Position numbers and translations under genes: made by a program
Source: Acidobacteriaceae bacterium
Lineage (GTDB): Bacteria; Acidobacteriota; Terriglobia; Terriglobales; Acidobacteriaceae
Assembly (NCBI GenBank): GCA_030038115.1
Contig: JASHPM010000369.1
Coordinates: 1 to 34,598 of the forward strand
DNA length: 34,598 nt
Reading direction: 5' to 3'
Shown: positions 8,588 to 16,333 of the stretch, piece after piece
Position numbering within the stretch: the stretch's first letter is position 1
Layout: each line of letters opens with the position of its first letter
Notes under the pieces: model-generated
Databases searched by the model: none
Seen by the model: the letters and a program-made list of their open reading frames with translations, nothing else
Told to the model about the DNA's origin: nothing

Positions 8588-11245
8588 TTGAAGCGTCCGC
8601 TCATCCTGCCTCTTCTGGTTTTGTCTCTTACCTCTGCGCCTCTTCTCCACGCCGCCGATGCGGCGCCCACCCGAGCGACCTTACCCAACGGCATGCGTGT
8701 GGTCATCATCCGCAACACCCTCGCGCCCGTGGCCACGGTGGAGGCCAACTTCATGGTCGGCGGCGACGAGACCCCCGACGGTTTCCCGGGCATGGCGCAC
8801 GCGCAGGAGCACATGGCCTTCCGCGGCTGCAAGGGCATGACCGCCGACCAGACCGCCGCCATCTTTGCGCTGATGGGCGGCGACAATGACGCCGACACGC
8901 AGCAGAACATCACGCAGTACTTCGAGACTGTGCCCTCCGCAGACCTCGACGTCGCACTTGAAGCCCAGGCGGCCTGCCTGCGCGGCATCGACGACTCGCA
9001 GGCGGAGTGGGATCAGGAACGCGGCGCCATCGAGCAGGAAGTCGCGCGCGATCTTTCCAATCCGACATACAAGTTCGTCAACCGCCTCAATGTCGATCTC
9101 TTCGCGGGCACGCCTTACGCGCACGATCCGCTGGGCACGCGGCCCTCGTTCGACAAGACCACCGGCGCCATGCTCCGGGACTTTGCTGACAAGTGGTACA
9201 CGCCCTCCAACATGATCCTGATCATCGTCGGCGACGTCGATCCCGCCGCCACCCTCGAGAAGATTCGTCACCTCTACGGTGACATTCCCAGCCATCCCCT
9301 GCCGCCGCACCCCGCCATCGATCTGCAGCCGGTCAAGCCGGAGACCTTCACCCTCGACAGCAATCTGCCCTACGTCCTCGGCTTCATCGCCTGGCGCATG
9401 CCCGGCACCGACTCGCCCGACTACGCCGCGCTCCAGATTCTCGCCGACGTCCTGGCCAGCCAGCGCGCGGACATCTACGGCATGGTGCCCGCGGGTAAGG
9501 CCCTCGCTGCGGAATTCGGGCTGGCGGAAACCTATCCCAAAGCCAGCGTCGGTTATGGCGTGGTGGCGCTTCCCGCCGGACAGGACGCCTCCGCCCCCCT
9601 TGAAGAGCTGCGCCAGATCGTCAACAAATACGCGGCCAACGGCGTGCCGCAAGACCTGGTGGATGCTGCCAAGCGTGCGGAGATCGCCCAGGCCGAATTC
9701 CAGCGCAATTCCATCCCCGACCTGGCGGAAGTCTGGTCGAGCGCCCTCGCCGCCGAAGGACGCAACTCCCCCGACGAGGACATCGACGCCATCCGCAAGG
9801 TCACGCTGGCCGACGTGAACCGCGTCGCAAAGCAGTATCTGCTGAACGCCAACACCATCACGGCAACCCTGAAGCCTGTGCCCAACGGTCAGCCGATTGC
9901 TGAAAAAGGATTCGGTGGCAGCGAGAAGGTCACCTCCGAGCCCACCAAACCGGTGCAGCTGCCCGAATGGGCTGCCAAGCCACTGTCTGGGCTGCAGGTG
10001 CCGACGACCTTTATTCCTGTTTCCGACACCACTCTGCCCAATGGCATCCGTCTTATCGTCCGCACGGATGCTACCAGCCCCACCGTCACAGTGATGGGCA
10101 CGGTGAAGCACGACGGCGATCTGCAGACGCCCCCCAGCCAGGAAGGAGTCGGCGACGTCCTCGACGGCCTCTACTCCTACGGCACAACATCGCTGGACCG
10201 CATCGCGTATCAGAAGGCGCTCGACGATATCGCCGCCAACGAGAGCGCCGGCTTCAGCTTCTCGGTCAAGGTGCTTAAGGAATATTTCTCGCGCGGCGTC
10301 CAGCTGCTCGCCGACAACGAGCTGCATCCCGCGCTCCCCGAGCAGGCATTCATGATCACGCGCCAGCAGATCGCGCAGTTTGCCGCTGGAAACCTGCAGA
10401 GCCCCGGCTACCGAACCGCGCGCGCTCTCGATCTGGCGCTGCTGCCGGCCGGCGACCCGGTGCTGCGTGAAGTCACGCCGGCCACCGTCACCAAACTGAC
10501 CCTCGACGACGTGAAGAAATACCACGACACCACCGTCCGCCCGGACCTCACCACCATCGTCGTCATCGGCGACGTCACGCCGGAAGAAGCGCGCACCGTC
10601 ATCGAAAAGTGGTTTGGCGACTGGAAGGCCGCCGGCGATAAGCCGAATACCACGCTGCCGCCGGTGCCGGTCAACAAGGCGTCGGCCGCGAATGTACCCG
10701 ACTCCGAAGCCGTGCAGGATTCGGTAACGCTCGCCGAGCAGATCGACATCAACCGCTTCGATCCCGACTATTACCCGCTGCAACTCGGCAATCACGTGCT
10801 GGGTGGCGGCTTTTATGCCACGCGGCTCTATCACGATCTGCGCCAGGTTGCGGGCTACGTCTACAACGTCGACGTGGGCATGAATGCCTCGGAGAAGCGC
10901 GCCAGCTATTCCGTTACCTACGGCTGCGATCCACCGAATGTCTCAAAGGCCAGGGCCCTGATCGTGCGCGATCTCGACCAGATGCGCACCCAGAATGTCT
11001 CCCCTGCCGAGCTGCAGCAGGCGAAGGCCTTGCTGCTGCGCTCGATTCCGCTGAGCGAATCGAGTGAAGAAGCGGTTGCCGGTGGGCTGCTGGGGCGCGC
11101 CGAAATTGGGCTGCCCCTCGACGAGCCCATTCTGGCCGCGAAGAAGTACTCCGCGCTCACCGCCGGCGATGTGAAGGCCGCGTTTGCGAAGCACATCCTG
11201 CCGGACAATTTCGTGCAGATCGTACGGGGGCTGGCTCCGCAGTAA
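8588..11245 (+). CDS. Secreted M16-family (insulinase-like) zinc peptidase, two-domain
   Basis: Inverted zinc motif HAQEH, downstream ERGAIEQEVARD; TTG start preceded by GGAGGA, signal peptide MKRPLILPLLVLSLTSAPLLHA. Confidence 0.92.
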   Translation: MKRPLILPLLVLSLTSAPLLHAADAAPTRATLPNGMRVVIIRNTLAPVATVEANFMVGGDETPDGFPGMAHAQEHMAFRGCKGMTADQTAAIFALMGGDNDADTQQNITQYFETVPSADLDVALEAQAACLRGIDDSQAEWDQERGAIEQEVARDLSNPTYKFVNRLNVDLFAGTPYAHDPLGTRPSFDKTTGAMLRDFADKWYTPSNMILIIVGDVDPAATLEKIRHLYGDIPSHPLPPHPAIDLQPVKPETFTLDSNLPYVLGFIAWRMPGTDSPDYAALQILADVLASQRADIYGMVPAGKALAAEFGLAETYPKASVGYGVVALPAGQDASAPLEELRQIVNKYAANGVPQDLVDAAKRAEIAQAEFQRNSIPDLAEVWSSALAAEGRNSPDEDIDAIRKVTLADVNRVAKQYLLNANTITATLKPVPNGQPIAEKGFGGSEKVTSEPTKPVQLPEWAAKPLSGLQVPTTFIPVSDTTLPNGIRLIVRTDATSPTVTVMGTVKHDGDLQTPPSQEGVGDVLDGLYSYGTTSLDRIAYQKALDDIAANESAGFSFSVKVLKEYFSRGVQLLADNELHPALPEQAFMITRQQIAQFAAGNLQSPGYRTARALDLALLPAGDPVLREVTPATVTKLTLDDVKKYHDTTVRPDLTTIVVIGDVTPEEARTVIEKWFGDWKAAGDKPNTTLPPVPVNKASAANVPDSEAVQDSVTLAEQIDINRFDPDYYPLQLGNHVLGGGFYATRLYHDLRQVAGYVYNVDVGMNASEKRASYSVTYGCDPPNVSKARALIVRDLDQMRTQNVSPAELQQAKALLLRSIPLSESSEEAVAGGLLGRAEIGLPLDEPILAAKKYSALTAGDVKAAFAKHILPDNFVQIVRGLAPQ

Positions 11246-11308
11246 CCGGCTCCGCGCCCCTTCCAGCGGGGCATGGCGGGGGCTAAACTTGATTCATGGG
11301 AGGTTTTT

Positions 11309-11467
11309 ATGGACAAGCCTCGCCATCCTCAGGTGACTCAGCCCTGGAAAACGCGACTGCTCCAGTCCAATAAGGCAGGCGCGCCGCCGGTTGCGGCTCG
11401 CAGCGTCGCGCGCACTGCGGCCCACAACTTGCCTCGCACCATGCCGCGCAGCTCGAAGCGCGGTTAG
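11309..11467 (+). CDS. Very basic 52-aa small protein, function unknown
   Basis: ATG with GGGAGGTTTTT ribosome-binding site; MDKPRHPQVTQPWKTRLLQSNKAG... Confidence 0.5.
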   Translation: MDKPRHPQVTQPWKTRLLQSNKAGAPPVAARSVARTAAHNLPRTMPRSSKRG

Positions 11468-11515
11468 CAGAACCCGCTCCGCAATCCGGCCGGATTCCCT
11501 GGCGGGTGATTGCCC

Positions 11516-11710
11516 CTACGCCTTTTCTTTGCCTCCAAAGTGATGGCGACGCACCTGATACAAAACCAGAGCCAGCAACAGGCTTCCATAGGTGCGGTGG
11601 TGGCAGTAACGGCAGCGGACCGGGTACTGCAGCACCGCCAGGTGCTCCAGGTCGCGCAGGCGCAGGCTCGAAAGCCGGAATTCCGTCGCCTTGCAGTGCA
11701 TGCAGACCAT
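11516..11710 (-). CDS. Small zinc-ribbon protein (two CxxC), function unknown
   Basis: MVCMHCKATEFRLSSLRLRDLEHLAVLQYPVRCRYCHHRTYGSLLLALVLYQVRRHHF; start codon not certain. Confidence 0.6.
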   Translation of the reverse strand: MVCMHCKATEFRLSSLRLRDLEHLAVLQYPVRCRYCHHRTYGSLLLALVLYQVRRHHFGGKEKA

Positions 11711-11828
11711 GGCAGCACCACCATACGAGCCTCGCCGCCCCGATGTCCACAGTCCCACGGAAGAGTTACTGCCTGTGCATCCCTTCCGGTGTACCTTGTT
11801 GGTACCGGTATTTGACGAGGAGTAATCC

Positions 11829-12095
11829 ATGGTTTGGGACGTATCCTTCACCTGCGACATCTGCGGCAAGAAGAAAGGCGAATCCAACCACTGGTGGATG
11901 TTCGTGCTCGGCGACGTTCCCTGCTTCGACGAGGGACAGCCCAACCAGCGCTTCACTCTGCTGCCGTGGAATTTTGCCGAGAGCCGCAATCCCGATATGC
12001 ACCATCTCTGCGGCCAGGGCTGCGCCATGCAGGCCCTCGAGCGATTCATGACCAATCGCACCATCGAACGCGAGGATACCAGGGAAGTGGCGTAG
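11829..12095 (+). CDS. Small Cys-rich (zinc-ribbon-like) protein, function unknown
   Basis: 88 aa; CDICG...HHLCGQGC; GAGGAG upstream of ATG. Confidence 0.78.
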   Translation: MVWDVSFTCDICGKKKGESNHWWMFVLGDVPCFDEGQPNQRFTLLPWNFAESRNPDMHHLCGQGCAMQALERFMTNRTIEREDTREVA

Positions 12096-12290
12096 GCGCG
12101 ACCTGCCCTGCGAGCCAGCGCTCCCGCCCGCAGGATCCTGCCGGTTGCAGGGACGGAGTTGCGGAATCCTCGAAGTAACTCAGCATAAGTAACACTAATT
12201 CATAGTTACTAACGTGGATATATTAAGTAAATTATCCATGGAAAACTTCCTGCGCCGATTGCATCAAACCATCGTAAGATAGGTCGCGCA

Positions 12291-12839
12291 ATGATCCGCA
12301 GAATGATTCGGTTCCTGGGGAGCGTCGTCACCGGCTCACCCAGCGAAGAGGAACCGTGCCCATCCCTGGTGCTGCTGCTGGAATCCCCTGTGGAATTGAC
12401 CCGTGCGACGGCGCTCGAGCTGGCCGCGCAGGCCTGGGGCGAATCGGATCACCTGCCTTCCATCACCGGACGCAAAGGGCAGTGGGTCGTTCGCATTTCC
12501 GATGTCCTGTTTGGCCTGCGCAGCGCTGCCTCCCGTTATCACGGCCCCGGACCGGAAACCAATCAGGTCCGCCAGCGTGTCTGGGACCGGCACAGAGCCT
12601 GGCTCGAAGTCGATTATCCCCAGGGCCCGAAGATACCGCAATCGGAATGGCCCTCCTGCTACAAGCTGCTTTTCCTGATGGCCAACCAGCTCTGGAATGA
12701 AAACTGCCTTGGCCTCTATCTCCCCGTGCAGGACGTCACGGTTCCCAACATGGGCGACTTGATCTCCAGCATTCGCTGGGCCGCCAACAACGGCACCCCG
12801 CTGCCGTTTCTTCATGAGGCTCGGGCCGAGCAGGCTTAA
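12291..12839 (+). CDS. Hypothetical protein
   Basis: 182-aa ORF with ATG; AT-rich upstream region; no family recognised. Confidence 0.65.
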   Translation: MIRRMIRFLGSVVTGSPSEEEPCPSLVLLLESPVELTRATALELAAQAWGESDHLPSITGRKGQWVVRISDVLFGLRSAASRYHGPGPETNQVRQRVWDRHRAWLEVDYPQGPKIPQSEWPSCYKLLFLMANQLWNENCLGLYLPVQDVTVPNMGDLISSIRWAANNGTPLPFLHEARAEQA

Positions 12840-12848
12840 CCTCGCCAG

Positions 12849-13700
12849 TTATCGCAGCACCTCTTCCAGTGCCAGGCTCAGTTCGGTTTTTTCGTCGCGA
12901 TATTTCACGATCACCGGCGTATAGACGCTCAGCCCCCACTCCTCACCTTTGCCCTTCGCCACGGCGCGCGCTCCCGGAACCACCACCGCTGCTTCAGGAA
13001 TGATCAGCGGCTTGTCTTCCGTCGCCCGCACCATCTCGCCCCGCACCACGTCGTACACCGGGGTCCCGCGTGTCAGCACTGTTCCCGCCGCCAGCACCGC
13101 GCGCCTGCGCACGATGGTCCCTTCATACACGCCGCAGCTCCCGCCCACCAGTACATCGTCTTCCAGAATCACCGGGCTCGCGTTCACCGGCTCCAGCACG
13201 CCGCCCACCTGCGCCGCCGCGCTCAGGTGGACGCGCTTGCCGATCTGCGCGCAACTGCCCACCAGCGCATGCGAGTCGATCAGCGTGCCCTCGTCCACGT
13301 ACGCTCCCGTATTTACGTACATGGGCGGCATCGCGACCACCCCCCGCGCGAGGTACGCTCCCGCGCGCACCGATGACCCGCCCACCACGATGCGAATCCC
13401 CTGCTCCGGCGCAAAGTGCCGCGCCGGAAACGTGTCTTTGTCGACAAAAGAAAGCTCTCCCCCGAACGATTGCAGGTGCCCAATGCGAAAACCCAGCAGG
13501 ATTCCCTGCTTCACCCATGCGTTCACGCGCCAGCCGGTTGCCGCGGCTGGGTCCGGCTCGGCCGCGCGCACCCTGCCCGCTTCCAGCTCCAGCCGCAGCT
13601 CGAGAAACGCTTCCATGGCCCCGCGATCGCCGATGGCATCGCCGCCCGCCGCAAAGAACTTCTCCAGTTTGTCTTTCAGGGCTTCGATCTGATCAGACAT
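12849..13700 (-). CDS. dapD: 2,3,4,5-tetrahydropyridine-2,6-dicarboxylate N-succinyltransferase
   Basis: Left-handed beta-helix hexapeptide repeats (GGSSVRAGAYLARGVVAMPPMYVNTGAYVDEGTLIDSHALVGSCAQIGKRVHLSAAAQVGGVLEP); start MSDQIEALKDKLEKFF at 13700. Confidence 0.93.
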   Translation of the reverse strand: MSDQIEALKDKLEKFFAAGGDAIGDRGAMEAFLELRLELEAGRVRAAEPDPAAATGWRVNAWVKQGILLGFRIGHLQSFGGELSFVDKDTFPARHFAPEQGIRIVVGGSSVRAGAYLARGVVAMPPMYVNTGAYVDEGTLIDSHALVGSCAQIGKRVHLSAAAQVGGVLEPVNASPVILEDDVLVGGSCGVYEGTIVRRRAVLAAGTVLTRGTPVYDVVRGEMVRATEDKPLIIPEAAVVVPGARAVAKGKGEEWGLSVYTPVIVKYRDEKTELSLALEEVLR

Positions 13701-13778
13701 GTTGGTCTGTTCAGAATAGACCCGATGGATAGGCTCGGTCTGTTGCCGGCGACTCCGGGGCGCCGGATCGCGCATGCG

Positions 13779-13979
13779 CTACTTGTGTCTGCTTCTGCGA
13801 CCCCAGAACAGGTCATCGAGGGCTCGATGGTCGTCATAGGCCGCCGTGTCCGACGGATGTTCTGCGATCTCCGTCCCCGCGTGGCCGGCCAGCGAGTCGA
13901 CCTCGTACACGAACGATGTCCTGCCGTCATCCGACGTCACGCGAACATCGTTGCTGTCAGTCGAGGCTTCCTTCGCCAT
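13779..13979 (-). CDS. Small acidic hypothetical protein (66 aa)
   Basis: ATG preceded by GGAGGTCCTT; MAKEASTDSNDVRVTSDDGRTSFVYEVDSLAGHAG. Confidence 0.55.
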   Translation of the reverse strand: MAKEASTDSNDVRVTSDDGRTSFVYEVDSLAGHAGTEIAEHPSDTAAYDDHRALDDLFWGRRSRHK

Positions 13980-14012
13980 AAGGACCTCCACCCGCTCCTG
14001 CGGGCAGAAACC

Positions 14013-14042
14013 ATTACAGTCGGTGCTTCTTGTGTAAATCAA
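14013..14042 (-). promoter_or_regulatory. Candidate sigma70-like promoter for the 66-aa ORF
   Basis: Minus strand TTGATT-18 nt-TGTAAT. Confidence 0.35.
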
Positions 14043-14164
14043 GTGGATAACAGGGTATTCAATTGGTAAGACTGCACCGCCGAACCCGCCCGCCCGGGGC
14101 AAGTCGCGACATTGCAACGGCATTCTCCGGAAGAGCGGCGGGTATTCTGATCGCACGTACATTT

Positions 14165-15193
14165 ATGTCTCCACCTGTCCCATCCTGTGCGATTCCCGGC
14201 GAAATCGCTCTGATCGACGGGATCCGCCGCCAGGCCGGAACCATGCGCCCTGGCTCGCGCACGCTGCGCGTCCGCATCGGCGACGACTGCGCGGTCCTGC
14301 GTCCATCCCCTGGCTACGAAATCTGCGTGACAACCGACTTCACGCTGGAGGGGGTACATTTCCGGCGCGGCTGGCATCCGCCGGAATCCGTCGGCCATCG
14401 CTGCCTCGCCCGCGGCCTGAGCGATCTCGCCGCGATGGGCGCCGAACCGCTCGCAGTTTTCCTGTCGATTGCCCTGCCGTCGCGCCTGCCCGCCGCCTGG
14501 CTCCATCGATTCCTCTCGGGCTTCCTCGCGCTCGCCCGCCAACACCGCGTACCGCTCGCGGGCGGCGACACCGCCGAGTCGCCGGTCATTTCCAAAAGCC
14601 ACACCGGCCCCATCGCCGCCGACATCGTCGCCGTCGGCCAGGTCCCCCGCGGAAAAGCCCTGCTGCGCTCCGCCGGCCAACCCGGCGACCTCATCTACGT
14701 CACCGGCGCCCTCGGCGGAGCCGCTGCCGAGTTCCTCGCCCTCTCGAAGAATCCCAGGCAATTCGCCAAATTCACCCATGCAGCGCCTGGCCATCCGCAT
14801 CTTTATCCTGAACCGCGCCTCGCTGTCGGTCGCCGCCTGCGCTCGCTTGCCCACGCCGTAATCGACATCAGCGACGGCCTCTCCACCGACCTCACTCACC
14901 TCTGCCAGGAATCGCACACCGCAGCCGTCATCGACGAGGCCGCGCTGCCCATCCACCCGCTCGCTGCCCAATCGCCTCACCCCAGGGATCTGGCCCTGCA
15001 TGGCGGAGAGGATTACGAGCTGCTTTTCACCGCGCCCGCGTCGACCCGCATCCCGCGCCGCGTCCCCGGCGTTCCCATCCATCGCATCGGAATCATGCGC
15101 AAGCCCGCACCCGGTCAACCCCTGGTCACCCTGGCCACTCCCGCCGGCCGTCGCCTCCCCGTAAAGCCTGCGGGCTGGGAGCATTTCCGATAG
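14165..15193 (+). CDS. thiL: Thiamine-monophosphate kinase
   Basis: IGDDCAVLRP, TTDFTLEGVHFRRGWHPPESVGHRCLARGLSDLAAMGAEP, GGDTAES, VTGALGGAAA. Confidence 0.92.
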   Translation: MSPPVPSCAIPGEIALIDGIRRQAGTMRPGSRTLRVRIGDDCAVLRPSPGYEICVTTDFTLEGVHFRRGWHPPESVGHRCLARGLSDLAAMGAEPLAVFLSIALPSRLPAAWLHRFLSGFLALARQHRVPLAGGDTAESPVISKSHTGPIAADIVAVGQVPRGKALLRSAGQPGDLIYVTGALGGAAAEFLALSKNPRQFAKFTHAAPGHPHLYPEPRLAVGRRLRSLAHAVIDISDGLSTDLTHLCQESHTAAVIDEAALPIHPLAAQSPHPRDLALHGGEDYELLFTAPASTRIPRRVPGVPIHRIGIMRKPAPGQPLVTLATPAGRRLPVKPAGWEHFR

Positions 15194-15329
15194 TTCCCGG
15201 AGAAATCCCTCGGAAAACGTGATCGGCACAACATTTCCTTCCCGGGCCACATCAAAAGCCAGATGGGCCCCCAAGTCGTTGCGCCAGCACGACCACGTTC
15301 GACTCGTTCATTCCTGCTTCGGAGGTCCC

Positions 15330-15731
15330 GTGAAGGGGATCGGCACACCGCGCGGCATCCTCATCGTCGACGACGACCCGGCCATCACCGAGACGCTCTC
15401 CGCCATCTTCGAAAAGCACGGCTATGAGGCGCGTGTCGCCAATTCGGCGGAGACAGCTATCGAGATCATCGCTCACTGGGAGCCCGACGTCGCCATCCTC
15501 GACGTGATGCTGCCGTGCATGAATGGCATCGACCTGGCTCTCGTTCTCAGGGCCAATCACCCGGCCTGCCGCCCGGTGCTCTTTTCCGGGCACTACGGCA
15601 CGCAGGCTCTGATGGAAGAAGCGGCGAAGAACGGCAACCTGTTTGAGATTCTCACCAAGCCCGTCCATCCCCTCTTTCTGCTGGACTACGTTTCGAGCCT
15701 GTTTGCCGACACCCCGAAAATCGTGGCCTGA
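15330..15731 (+). CDS. Single-domain response regulator (REC only)
   Basis: ILIVDDDPAITETL ... VAILDVMLPCMNGIDLAL ... LFSGHYG ... LTKPVHPLFLL; GTG start with GGAGGT. Confidence 0.88.
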   Translation: MKGIGTPRGILIVDDDPAITETLSAIFEKHGYEARVANSAETAIEIIAHWEPDVAILDVMLPCMNGIDLALVLRANHPACRPVLFSGHYGTQALMEEAAKNGNLFEILTKPVHPLFLLDYVSSLFADTPKIVA

Positions 15732-15759
15732 ATGCGGCGAAAATTTGCCAAAATTTGAA

Positions 15760-15792
15760 GGCCCCGGCTCTCCTCATCGGAAAACCGGGGCC
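15760..15792 (-). terminator. Hairpin, probable 3' end of rnpB
   Basis: GGCCCCGG...CCGGGGCC inverted repeat with an A/T-rich flank just beyond rnpB 3' end. Confidence 0.5.
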
Positions 15793-15797
15793 ATGTG

Positions 15798-16270
15798 TGA
15801 CAGACAGACCTGTAAGCCGGATTCTGTCGAGGACGGCCATTCCTCTGGGCGCTGCATTGCTGCGAACGCTCCCGGGCATTCTCCGCAGAGAATGCCTTTA
15901 GCGACCTACCCGGAACTTCCACCTCGTCTCCGAGGTGCCTCACCGAGGCTGCCGCGCCGGGCCGGCGCGTGCCCGCATCGCTGCGGACTCGTTCCCTATT
16001 TGGTCTTGCTCCGTGTGGGGTTTACCCTGCCTCCGCCGTTACCGCCGGAGCGGTGCGCTCTTACCGCACCTTTTCACCCTTACCCAGGTTCCCTCCGGGA
16101 ACGGTCCTTGCGGGCCTCCTTCGGAAACCAGGGCGGTCTGTTTTCTGTGGCACTTGCCGTCCCTGAGCCTTCACGCTCAGGTCCCGGATGTTATCCGGCA
16201 CACTGCCCTGAGGAGTCCGGACTTTCCTCCACCGGAGTTGCCCCCGGCAGCGGCCGTCCAGTCTGCCTGC
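15798..16270 (-). ncRNA. rnpB: RNase P RNA, bacterial type A-like
   Basis: Reverse complement has GGAGGAAAGTCCGGACTCC, GGTAAGGGTGAAAAGGTGCGGTAAGAGCGCACCG, GGTAAACCCC, CAAATAGGG, GACAGAATCCGGCTTACAGG; P1 AGGCAGAC/GTCTGTCT; ends approximate. Confidence 0.93.
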
Positions 16271-16333
16271 TCCTTCGATGATACCCCGACTTGTCTGCGG
16301 AACCGCACCATTCTCGCCGGCGAATCGCCCCAA

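Noticed and set aside
8681-10834. 717-aa minus-strand ORF
   Set aside because: Antisense to the M16 peptidase, which has intact motifs; shadow ORF
14055-14120. tRNA-like string CAATTGGTAAGACTGCACC near thiL
   Set aside because: Resembles a D-arm, but no acceptor stem, anticodon arm or T-arm could be assembled
14039-15274. 411-aa minus-strand ORF
   Set aside because: Antisense to thiL, which has full family motifs
15740-15757. Tandem AAAATTTGCCAAAATTTG
   Set aside because: Short; most simply the A/T tract of the rnpB terminator rather than a separate element
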